Assembly (NCBI GenBank): GCA_013399305.1 | Contig: VXAI01000453.1 | Span: 182,062-246,061 of the forward strand | Origin: Rostratula benghalensis | Taxonomy: Eukaryota > Chordata > Aves > Charadriiformes > Rostratulidae | DNA length: 64,000 nt | Direction: 5' to 3' | Part shown: piece after piece, positions 1-11,100 of the stretch | Position numbering within the stretch: position 1 is the stretch's first letter | Layout: each line of letters begins with the position of its first letter | The notes under the pieces: generated by a model | The model's database searches: none | Seen by the model: the letters and a program-made list of their open reading frames with translations, nothing else | What the model was told of the DNA's origin: nothing | Position numbers and translations under genes: made by a program

Positions 1-330
1 CGCGGCGCGGACTCGTGGCGCCACCTGGCGGACGGATCCGGCACTGCAGCCGCGGCGGCCGCGGACCCTCCACCCGACCCCTCCTCCCGCGGGTTCCCAC
101 CGCCTCCTACCGCCGGGACCCACTGCCTCCACCCGGGGGGACCCACCGCCTCCTCCCGGGGGTTCCCACCGCCTCCTCCCGCCGGGACCCACCGCCTCCT
201 CCCGGCGGCCGCCCCTGCTCCGGAGCCGCTGGGGAAGGGCAAAGCTCCCCCGGACAGGCGGGACAAGGCATGGAAAGAACCCCCCCCCTCGCAGCTCCCA
301 GTCTCCTCACACCGCTGGGAGCTTGCATGT
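1..330. promoter_or_regulatory. GC-rich, CpG-dense block at the left edge (possible CpG island)
   Basis: The first 330 bases are very rich in G, C and CpG, unlike the AT-rich DNA that follows. The block begins with CpG-dense sequence and then runs into a 23-bp minisatellite (80-217). It could be the edge of a CpG island extending left of the window or only a GC-rich tandem repeat. Both strands are open over about 100 codons, but the peptides are low-complexity Pro/Arg/Gly and look like no known protein, so I do not call a gene. Confidence 0.45.
80..217. repeat. 23-bp GC-rich minisatellite, six copies
   Basis: Six head-to-tail units of exactly 23 bases begin at 80, 103, 126, 149, 172 and 195. 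Each starts cctcc and most end cccaccg. Units 2 and 5 are close to each other, as are units 1 and 4, which hints at a higher-order alternation. The sixth unit is diverged. The complementary strand has closely spaced GGG/GGCGGG runs and could form a G-quadruplex. Confidence 0.85.
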
Positions 331-1509
331 AAGGCCAAACTCCTGTAGGGCAGATGCATCTCTCCTTAAAAAAAACCCCACCACCTGAACCTTTCCTATT
401 GATCTTCCAGCTCTCTATAAATAGGTGGTTCCCTCTTTCAGTATATCTTGTGTCAAAATCTGCCTACTTGGCAATTCGCTGGGTAAGGAGTAAAGAGCAG
501 TCTGGCTCCGTGGTGAAATGGTGCTATTTATTTTAACTACGTGTGTGTGTGGTGCAGTTAGCAGAGAATAATATATCCAAATTTGTTTACCTTCTAGCGA
601 GGAATCTGTGAGATGGAGAGGCTGGGCTGGTTATTGGCTTTTTGTGCAATAGGCTTATGTCCACCTTGGAGCTCTTATTCACAGGAAAACCTTTTAAAAA
701 GACAAATGAAGGCATTTAATAAATATGCTCTTTGTAGAAATGAAATGGCCCCAGCTTTGGCATCTATTCTGTGCCTATTTATGTGTAAGCACTTAACTTC
801 CATATATAGCTCTTCTTATCCACAGATTTCTAAACATGCAGGGTTACACTTATAATTCCTTTTTTCCTTCTGGGAAAGCCTAAGCACCAGAAAGTGAAGT
901 GATGTCCAAAATCAATGGCAAAGCCACGGATAAAATTAAGAGATGTAGTTTCACAGGTGCAGTGAGAGGAGAAGAAAGCAATTAGATCATTACCTAAGAC
1001 AGAGCATTACTTCTTAATGTGATAGTCTCTACTTCAGCCCCATCTCTCCTCTCACAGGGGGACTGACAGACTTTTAGTGCTAATCAAACAGATATATAAG
1101 ATGAGTCAGTCACTACTAAGATCCTGGCAACCCCCTGAGTTTTTGTTGAGGAGATTTGCTGAAATTTCGTGGCTCTGCCCTACTAATGTAAAGACTCTGA
1201 AGAGCACATGGGGTGGTGCTTGTACTTGCTGCTGCCAGAAGGTCCCTAGGATGCCTGAGCTGCCTTGCTATGACTCTTCTTGGCCTTAAATTCGTGAGCT
1301 GGGCAGAGGACTAGCCTGCAAACTCTCAAGGCTCCACCAGCTTCTCCCTTTGAGGAGTATGGATATAGCCTAAAGGACCTACTGCTCAGGGATTTTCCAA
1401 GACACGACACTTCCAAAGGGAGATTAGGCTTAAAAACTGCTTTGTAGCTTTGAAAGGTTTGGGCTATGGCATCTGACCCTCACTGTTGCATCCTCTCAAT
1501 ATGATCTAC
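218..1509. other. Non-coding stretch, downstream intron of CCDC187
   Basis: No convincing exon is seen on either strand after the GC-rich start. The CCDC187 exon at 1510-2189 ends with one leftover base, so its next exon must lie in this stretch or left of the window. I could not find one with a good acceptor and a CEP350-like sequence. A TATA-like TATAAATAG is present at about 415 with no recognisable gene behind it. Confidence 0.5.
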
Positions 1510-2189
1510 CTTGTGATGCGTTTCTCAGGGCTTCTCCAGTGTTGAGATGCCTCTGTCCTGCACCAGGAGTGATCCATGGTAGTTCTTTCCTTGCAGTGCT
1601 CCCTCCGGGCAAAGGAGTGGGTATTTCCTTCTGTCTGTCCAGGGCTGTTGCTCCCTCAGTGATACCCACAAGGCTAATCCTGCCCCATCCCTGAAATTCC
1701 CTGTCTGATGACACAGGTAACACACTGGGATGTGGAGCATCCAGAAGCATTTCTATAGTCATCGTCCTGTCTTGCTGATCCTTGGATGTCTCAGGCTCTG
1801 GGACAGAAGACAACTCATTGTAAAGGTCCAAAGTTGTCTCTGTTGCTGTTTTGTCAGCAGAGCCTTTAACCCAGCTTGCTGCATTCAGTCTTTTGGTTGC
1901 CATCTCAATCTTCTCTGCAAGTTCCTTGGACAGGCTATGTATGGCTTTCACTCGGTCCTGTTTACTTCTGTATGGAGAAAGACCAGAAATCAAGTCCTTG
2001 GAGTAAGATTTTTCATCTTTCTGAGGGAGGGAAAAGCTCAGAGGAGGCGTATGCAGAGCTGGGGAAGAGCAGCCCCTTGGAACTTCACATTTCAGAGGAC
2101 TGAAAAAACAGCACTCAGATTCCAGTGGTGCTGGAGAAGTTAATTCTTCTCTTTCTTTAGGTGATTGAACCACATATAGGAGTTGATTC
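1510..2189 (-). CDS. CCDC187: CCDC187 exon, SKQDR/KRLNAAS block
   Basis: The acceptor reads cttgtttaaacag and the donor CACAAG|GTAGAT. The exon starts with the third base of a codon and ends with one leftover base. It encodes about 226 residues. An early helical stretch with SKQDRVKAIHSLSKEL and then KRLNAAS matches the CEP350 segment SKLDRIEALKA...KKLAGAS. The rest is Ser/Thr/Pro-rich and looks disordered. The frame runs to a stop at 1496 if the donor is ignored. Confidence 0.8.
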
Positions 2190-5100
2190 CTGTTTAAACA
2201 AGAAGGCAAAATGTCACATTATAAAGACAAAGTCACAGTAGCTTTCTGCACAGACCAGTATCTTCAGCTAAAGTGCTTCACAAAGAAAAAAAACCAGATT
2301 TCCCTGTCTGTAGATACATTTGTCAAATGATTGAGGATGGAGCATGAACTGCTGAAAGATGCAGAGAAGAATCAGTCTGGGGCTGGCAAGGAACTATTAT
2401 TATTTAAAAATACAAAGCATAAAAGTAGGCTGAAAGGTTTGCCTCAGTCTTGAGGTGTCCTTCCATGCTCAAAAGCACTCCCAGAGGTTCCCAGGTTCTG
2501 TAACTGCAGTGAGATATGACAGCACAGCAGACCGTTGCTCTATTTTTTATAGTTTACAGCAGAATACTATGAAAAGTCTGCAGTGTGTGCAGAGGAAGAG
2601 GCTTTTAGCCTGCTTTTTATGTCTGAGTACCTGCTTCTGTGATCTTTACTTAACAGAGCACGTGCTGGTTTATCTACACAGGCCATGAAACTGCTCTCCA
2701 GGATTCCACCACTGTTTTGCTCCTGAAACAGAAGGGACCATTAGTGTAAGCACTCAATAGCTGGGCAACATGAGGGTAATATTTGACTTTTGTTCCACTT
2801 AATAAGCAGTTCATGTAACCGGCAAACTGCAAGCACGAAACAACAGACCTGTTCTTTTAGCTCAAGCAATGAAGATTTCTAGGCTTTTGATGAATATTTC
2901 TAGGCTTTTGACCCCGAAGTCAAGGATTTCAGCCTTACTAATGAGCACAGCAGTTCTTAACCATAATTAGAAGCTAATTGCTCTATTTTTCCAGATAAAA
3001 CTTTATTTTCCCTGACATTTCAAAGCATTTATATGAGGTGTTTGGTCTCCTACATGGTGCTGTACTGATCAAGATTGGAGGGTTTTCAATCTGCCACTCC
3101 TTTATGACTTACTTGCTCAAGTTTACACCGAGGACTTTCTTTTGCAGAAGCTGTTTGCCCGAGGAGCCTGCACAGCTGGTCAGAACACATTTTCTTTCCA
3201 ATAGCTTCTTTCTGTTTCCTATATACTTCTTGTAATCTCTTATTTCTCATCTCCATGGCCTGCACCAAAGACTTTTTCTCTTGTAAGCTTCTTTTCTTTC
3301 TTTCTTCATTTTTTCGATACATAAATTCCTGAATAATTTCAGGGCTGTAGGGGTGAGGTTTTTTAATGTTTACCCTCCTCTTTGAAGGGTGCTTAAGGTT
3401 TTCTTTCTCAGACCATTTCTGTGCAGGGCTGCTTGAGCCTTTCTGCCTCTGAGGAGATGTGCTTTTTTCTTTGCTGCAGTTTTCTGAGCTGCTGGGCTTG
3501 GCTCTGTCTTTCATTAATGAAGATAGTGTCTTTTCCCCACTGAAGGCAGAGGGAGTTATGCCCCAAGGTCCAGGTGTAGGAGGATGGATCCCTAGGTAGT
3601 GCTGAACAACTTCTACCTTTCCTCCTGCAGTGTCTTTTGGGTGCCTGGTCCATCCATGATCATCATGGCCCTGGCTTTGCAAATGCAGGTTCCTGAGTAT
3701 TTGTTTCATATCCTTGGTGGATGCATTGCTGCCCCTTTTGCTAGGCTTGCTGGGGGGCACCACACAGCTTTGGAATTCAGGGGTTTTCCTTACAGGTTCA
3801 TTTCCCTTTTCTTGGAAGCTGTTTTCCATTGCTACAGGTGCTCTACCAGGTTCTGTGGGCAGCATTTGGAAAGAACAGTGGTGTTATTACTTCACAGATG
3901 TACCAATTCCTCTCTCTCATGTGCATCTCAAAACCTGATTCCTACTACATGCCTGAGGACTATTTGCATGTGTAGCCCAGGCTTGGACATCTGTTGTAAA
4001 ATCTGCAATGCTCTAAGGAGAAGACAAATCCCTAAGTGCAGAATTTACAGCTGCAGTGCCAATTGTACAAATGATGTGTAGTTTGTGGCCCTTCAGAATT
4101 TAATATATATGGGCAGTGAAACTCTACCTCATAAAGCTCTCATACTTGCCAGCATAGCACAATGAGAACAGTGGCCAGCCTCAGCTATCAGTAGACCCAG
4201 GGAAGCTCTACAGCTGTGTCTGGCAAATCAGCCCCACTAAAGAGCAAAATATGCTACTGTGGACATGGAGCTGGTGCTGTGTCTCTGCTAGGGAGGCACA
4301 GGTTGTGTCACAAACCAGACAAGTCTTATTTTAAGGACACAGTGCATCTGCATCATCTTCTCAAAACCACAGTGGATTCATTGTTCCAGCTGACTATAGA
4401 CAACAGCTTCAGTAATTCCAGGTGGCTGTTAACCTGGCAGGTGAGTTATTGCAAGAGTCATTAAAGATTGGTGCTCAGAACCTTTTGTTTCAACTAGTTT
4501 TAATAAACCACTTTGGTGTATGTGCCAAAACAACTAGTGTAGTGGAGAAGCAACCGTACCAAAGATATCTGCTATGGTTCGCTCTTCAGCTTTGCTCCTT
4601 AGATTTGGAAATACAGGAGGTGGACCAAGCAGTTTTCTAGCTAACTTCTGACCTTCTCTCCATGCAGAAGCATCAGGCAGCTTCCCACCTGAAACAGAGG
4701 ATTTGTATTTAATATTAAACCCTCACATGTTCTTTGAGAGAAACTTGTAACTATTATAAAGGGTTTTAATGGTGATTTCCAGGAATCACGCCCAAGATGT
4801 GGGGAGAAATAAAAGGTTTAGTCAGAGCAGGCTCAAAAAAAAGTTGATGCTACATTGATAATGAAAAGGTTTTAAAGCACTCAGACTTTGGAGACTGCCA
4901 CTCTGCTAAGTGTCTGTTCACCGACTGACAGAGACCCGATTCATGAATCAGGCAAGAGAAACACATGAAGTTGCAGTGATTTCCTGAGGGTTTACAATTA
5001 GTATTTAAATAATTTAATAGTTGTAAGTTCTTACAAGTTCTACTTAGAAACCATTGGCTCCCAGAGTCCTCAAGGACACTAAAAGAAGGTTGGGACACTG

Positions 5101-8100
5101 ACCTGAGAGTGTCTGAGGGCATCCTTCTGCAGACAGCTGGCACTTAGTGGGTACCAGCAGATTTGAGAACTGGAGGGAAGGGGATAACAAAACCATGACT
5201 TTCCTTGTGCTTGCTTCAAATTTACTAGAGTAATTTATTTTTAAACTGGTGAAGAATCAGCAGGATGCAGTGCAGAAGAATCAATGAATGATCCAGGATG
5301 AGGGACTATGTATAATGTAAAAATAAACGATACAGTATGCAGCACAAACAAATTATTCTTGCTTAATAGGTGGTGTCACATAATAGACAACATTTATCAC
5401 TGTTTTACTTCATAATTTCAGATTGCATTCTCAGCATGCCAATACTTACACTGGTATAATTATGTATTTATTGCAAACACTTCTCCAGCAGAAAGTGACT
5501 GAACAGGTACTTACTGTTTTTTGCATGGAAATCCTCCTCACCCAGTTCTTCCCCAGTGAAAATATTCAAGTTTCTTTACTCTTAGATTTTACTCAAGATT
5601 TTAGTCTTAAGTCAGTATCAGCCTCAGGTAAAAGATGTGGTTGAGTCCTCTGTCAAGTGACTGAGTCAGGCTTTTCCAGCTGCTGCCTATGGGCTGAGCT
5701 GTGCAGCACCTCTGAGAACCAGCTGTTGGGCACGAAGCATTTACAGAGACTGACTGGTTAATTTGGATTATCCTGAGATTCACCTTCACCCTGTGAACAA
5801 CTGCAGTAAGGCAAAATCTCCTCCACCAACAGCCCTGGGCTCTGTATCATGGCCACTGGTGGAGTCACAGTCACCGCTGTCAGCAGAATTTGCAGCAGAC
5901 TCTGAGATGTTCTAGAGGCTCATCTTAATCAGGCAGTTTAGATCGTGTTGCAAAAGAAATCATGTTTTTCAGACAAGGAAGTGCTTCCTTCTCTGTGGGG
6001 CTGAAGTCACGTCCTAGAATTATTCACTAGATCTATGCTTTCCGGTGCCCGACAGCAGGAACCATGGATGGAATTGCCAAAATGTATTGGGCTTGGGACA
6101 GCTGAGATCCATCAGTGTTTTCAATGAAACACCTTGCTATACCACTTTGTTTTCTAGTTTAGCTGTATGAGAAACACAGGATGCATTTCTTTTTATTCTG
6201 TCTTAGTTTCTCTGAAGGCAACTGACAAATTATATGTAGATCTAACAGCCTTTACTTCACCATCTTGTCTGATTTCAATTAAATCCTTTTTTTATCTACA
6301 CAGTGTTTATTAACTACAGAAACTATGATACTAAAGTTCACAAGCAGGCAGCATTTCTGATGAAAACACTTGCTATAAGGACATTTTTTCATTTAAATAT
6401 CCTCCTGGGGTTTTTTTCTGCCTATGAACAGATGAATATTTTATAGCTGTTGTGACTTAATTTTTTGTTAACTACAGCAAATTCATAATTCATCAAATTC
6501 CTGAGTACTCTGGCTCTGACCTCTGCCCCTCATTCATCTCTTTGTAGCCCTGCCTTGGCTCTTTCACTGACAGAAACTAATAGCCAATAAAGACACCATG
6601 ACACTGGCAGTTACAATGATGAATGCTTCATGTGGCATGGTCTTATTATGACCCACTCTCAGAGGAAGATCAAGCCATTTTTCAAACAATCCATTAAAAC
6701 AAAAAAAAAAAAAAAGGGAGGGAGAAGGAAATTATTATATATTTCATGCATTTTAAATAGTACTTAGGTAGCAGAGCACATGATGCCACTATGCTCATAA
6801 TTTCATCTGCACTGTATTAAATGCCTTGGATTTTTCTTCCTGTTTCACACAAGTTACATGTCTAGTCCCTTGGCTGGTGTAAAACACAACCACTTTGGGA
6901 GAGCAGTGCCCACAGCACTTACACTATTCGCCTTGTTCCCCACAAAGTCCGAATGCAGCTCTTTCCGAGGCAAAGTAATAGCATTAAATGGGTAAAATCA
7001 CTTAATATCTGAACTCAGACATACCGGAAAACTGAGAACTAGTGAGTGGAAGTCCTGGTCCTGCTGTTGACTTTGTAGTAAAGCTGTGGATAATTCACCT
7101 GAATTTTCACTACTTTGATTCGGTCCCTGTTTTGCAGGCCAGGAAATCCCCGCCTTTTGCTGGCACTCAAATTCATTAGGAAACACTGAGCTGACCAGGT
7201 GACAGCCAGCCCTTCCTGATGTGGATGTGTGGTTTATTTTTCAGTGACAGAAAGTGGTATCAGGTGGCCAGTCTGATACCCCATCCCACGGCCTCAGCAC
7301 GATTCACCAGGAGCCAACCTAGAAACTAAGCCTTGCGTCCTGCTGCTGCCAGTGGTCATCTGTCTCCTTGAACAAATGTTGATTTTTGTCTGTTCCCTCA
7401 GTGGTTTTCTTTGTTACCTGCTTGCTATAAGTAGGTCTTGGTCCTTGACTGAAGACCCTAGGATTTGGTGTTATTTTAATAACCAGTCAAAGATTTTGGC
7501 AGCTGAGCGCTCAGATGTCACTAACCTCCAGTAGTTTTTGCCATCAATTTGTGTAACTTCTTCTGACTTCCATCCTTACATTCATCTTTCAGTGCTCTCT
7601 CCACAGCAGAGGACTTGGGTGAAGGCTGCCCTTGACTTTGTGTTTGAATTCTTCGTGCTGAGCTTCTCTCTCTTTGGTCTTTAATCAGAAGGAATAAAAA
7701 AAAACAAAACAAAACAAAACCAAGCCATATAAGAAATGGTATGCAGCTAAAATCAAATTGCAGGCGTGATTGCTCTCAACAATAAACCAAACCCAGAAAA
7801 AAAAAAAAAAAGCAAAGCAGACACAGGCTTCCTAGGCCAGGCTGCAGATATCTGACAGAGACAGTATGTGGCAAAGCAGCTGTGACACAATTTTGTCAAC
7901 GGTAAAGTACAGTCAGACAAACTGAACTGGCTGCTTCCAAACCCATGTGTCTGAAGCTGTTAATCTGCAGCCTCAGGAGCTGCCTCTGTTCTGCACATTG
8001 AACTGTTTGTCTGGTATTTCCCTAACTCAGTTATGTAAAATGATCTGTGTTAAAAACACCCTGAACTAGCCTTCCCCTGGGAATGTTCAGGAGAGGCTCA

Positions 8101-11100
8101 GGGGGGATTGTGGTGTGGGTATTAGGAGGGGTTGAGCTGCAGAGCGATGACAGAAAGCGCTCCCTGATTCAGCTGCAAAGGGGAGATGGCAGCAGGGATG
8201 TGAGGGATGTGTGCTCCCACAGACAGCACCATAAAGTACTTCCACACATCATTGTAAAAAGTGATTTGGAGCAAATCTAAGGGAAAGGCCCGTGGAAGCT
8301 GGTGGTGTGTGACAGGGATCATAGTGCTCGATGAATTAACACTAATGCTATTATAGCAATAAGATTTATTATGTACAGCTTTTCAGCCCATCTCCTCTAG
8401 TCCAATATACTCTCAGTAATCCCCCGTTGGCTGAAAAGCCCTGCCAAGCGGGCAGGGTAACCAGGCAAGCCTTAGGCAGCCCTTGCTCTCGAGTCCATGT
8501 GTTACTCACAGCAACCTGAGATCTTAAATCATGCTAAACCAAAGCGACAACTGTAGATGAATGGTACTTCAGCCCCAAATTCAGCAGCAAAGCGGGATAA
8601 GGAAGTCTAATAATCTTTGCTTTCAGATCCACACTAGTTCCACTGAATGAACTGTTAAATCCCCTGTAATGCCTCTCAACTACACAATTCCTACTTTAAA
8701 TACCTGTGATGCCTCTCCACACTACTGTGCTGCTATTTCCCATTTCACTCCTTATATCCGGCAAAAGGAAGAATGTGGGAGGGAAGGGGAGAAATCAACG
8801 TATTTGCAGCAAACTCTACTGTTTTGGAGAAAGAAATCGATAAATTTGTGCAGGCTGGGGAGTAAATCCAGTGGAGAAGTGAAGTCCATAAGCAGGTTGG
8901 TATGTACAGCACAGGGAGCTTTACAGCTCCCTCAAGGGCTGCAGAAGTAAATGAATTTATCACACGAACACAGTTGCTGCCCAGCATAAACTGAAGTGTG
9001 AGGTGGAAGCTGTGGGGTTGGTTATTCAGCACTGCTGAGTTACACACAGCTTCAACCTCTCTCCATAGACACCAGGCTACGACTGACCTCTATAAACTGG
9101 AGCAGGAGGAGCAGATGCCACTCTGCACACTTTTCTCTTCAGGGGTCTTTTTTGCGGTGGCCCTTTACCATAGGCAGAAATCAGACACTTCTTCTCCTGA
9201 GACGCTGCTTCCTGCTTTTCCTTCTGCTCCTGGATTCTCTTCTTGAGTTGCTCTAACTTCTTGTGGGGTGACTTTTTCCATAACTCTTCCAGCTTCTGAT
9301 CCCTGGGCCTGCTGGCTGATGGAAGGTGTTGTGTAGGAACCAGGACAGCCATGGGCACGGGAGGGCTGCTCCGGCTGCCACATGGAACAGCTGAGAACAG
9401 ACTGCTCCCAGCAGGGCAGTGGGATGGGTGATGCAGAGAGCAGGGAGATTTTTCCTTTTCCACAGTGCGATTTCTGGGATCTGCCTGCTCCCTGAAATTT
9501 TCCCATCTTGGTCTGTACAGGCTCTTTGCAGGAGATCGTGTCCCAGCTGTGCCTTTGCCATCCACAGCCACCCTCCTGGCCGGGCTGCAGGGTGCTGAGT
9601 GTGAGCCTCCCCGGGGAGAGAGAGGGGTCATTCTGGGTGGGCAAAAGCTCACAGCAGGGCTCTCAAGGAAACAGGTCTGTGTCCAAGCAGGGGAGAGAGC
9701 AGCACAGTTTCCCTTTCTTAAGAAAAAGAAAACCAAGACTGAATATGTAGAATGTATTATTAAATTATTCAATAGACAGCTAATATGAATGACAGCTGAT
9801 TTTCTAGAACATGCTGTGATGGTGATCTCAGTGTTTCCACAGGGCCAGCATTTTGCCAGTTGCCACCAGTTTGGCAAATGAAGGTAATATTGGGAAAGTG
9901 CAAACTGAAGCATTCTCTGATCAAAGTTATCACAAGCAAGGGCATTGGCTTGTTCCACTGGTTGATTGGTCAGCATTTCCAAGGGTGAAATTGTCTGGTG
10001 ACTTTTTCTATTTTTGGAACAGGCTGCCCAGGGAGGTTGTAGAGTCCCCTTCCCTGGAGACCTTCAAGACCTGCCTGGATGCAGTCCTGAGTGATGTGCT
10101 TTAGCAGGGGAGTTGGACTAGATAATCTCTAGAGGTCCCTTCCAACTCTGACAATTCCGTGATCCTGTGATTCTAATAAATACTAAGGTGCTAAACTTTT
10201 TCTAAAGTCCTGCATCCCAGGATTTTAAATCCTTTTGCATGTGCCTTTGCCTCCTCATCCACCAAGTGCTGTACATTAAGGTTATTATTTACCTGCAGGC
10301 TGGAGGAATCTCATTGCCCTTTTTCTCATTCAAAGCTGTTTCATCTCTGTTCCTCTCACCATCTAAAGCGTAGCAAAATTATGTCAATGTCAGAATGTCA
10401 CAAAGGTTCCTTACCCATGAAATTAAACCAGTTCATTTTACTGAGGACCCTTCCCCAACCAAAGCTGGCTTTTTAGACACTTGGGTGCAATTTCCTTCAT
10501 ACTTGGTAACGAGCCTGCCAGCATCTCAGTTCTGGGATGAAAAAAGGGAGAGTGTGTCCTTTGGTGTAAAAATCTCTGTGTACGCTGTTTCCATGCACCC
10601 AGGTCTGTGGGTTACACTGAGGATTTGATTACCAGCTTGCACAGGAACCCTTCAGTACCCTGTGTCCCAGCTACTCGAGTGCCATAGCACATGTTCCACC
10701 AGGTCACATCATGCCCCATGTCATTTAAACCCAGTGACAAACATTCATCTCATCTTTCCTTCCCTTGTTCAAATGGCTTGGGAGCAAGCAAAAAGCTTCA
10801 CGTGCAAAACTACAAGCTCCAGCAAAGCTTCTAACAGATCTTCTCAACACACCTCTCTTGCTATCCTTGTTCCAGGCAGTGAGCCATTGCCATGAGCATG
10901 GTGCAAAGCCCTGCTGCTTAGAGAGGAAATGGCATCTGTAAATATTAAAGGCCGACAGCCTAAGCTTTTCCCAGCCAATCTCAAAACCATATACCCAGCA
11001 GATGCAAAAATAAAAAACAAGTGAAGTCTCTTCTTGCCACTAGTTTTTAAGAATCTCGTGTAATTTGGTTCAATTTCCTGCTTTCGTCTTATCCTGCTTC

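Noticed and set aside
415..423. TATAAATAG next to the GC-rich block
   Set aside because: It matches the TATA consensus, but no transcript or exon can be tied to it, and such 9-mers occur by chance.
1730..2143. 137-codon plus-strand open frame
   Set aside because: It is the antisense shadow of the CCDC187 exon at 1510-2189.
3599..4081. 160-codon plus-strand open frame
   Set aside because: It overlaps the antisense of the strongly supported CCDC187 exon 3113-3852, is Cys/Leu-rich and has no recognisable motif.
9853..10104. 83-codon plus-strand open frame ending LPREVVESPSLETFK...
   Set aside because: It is the truncated end of CR1 ORF2, not a host gene.
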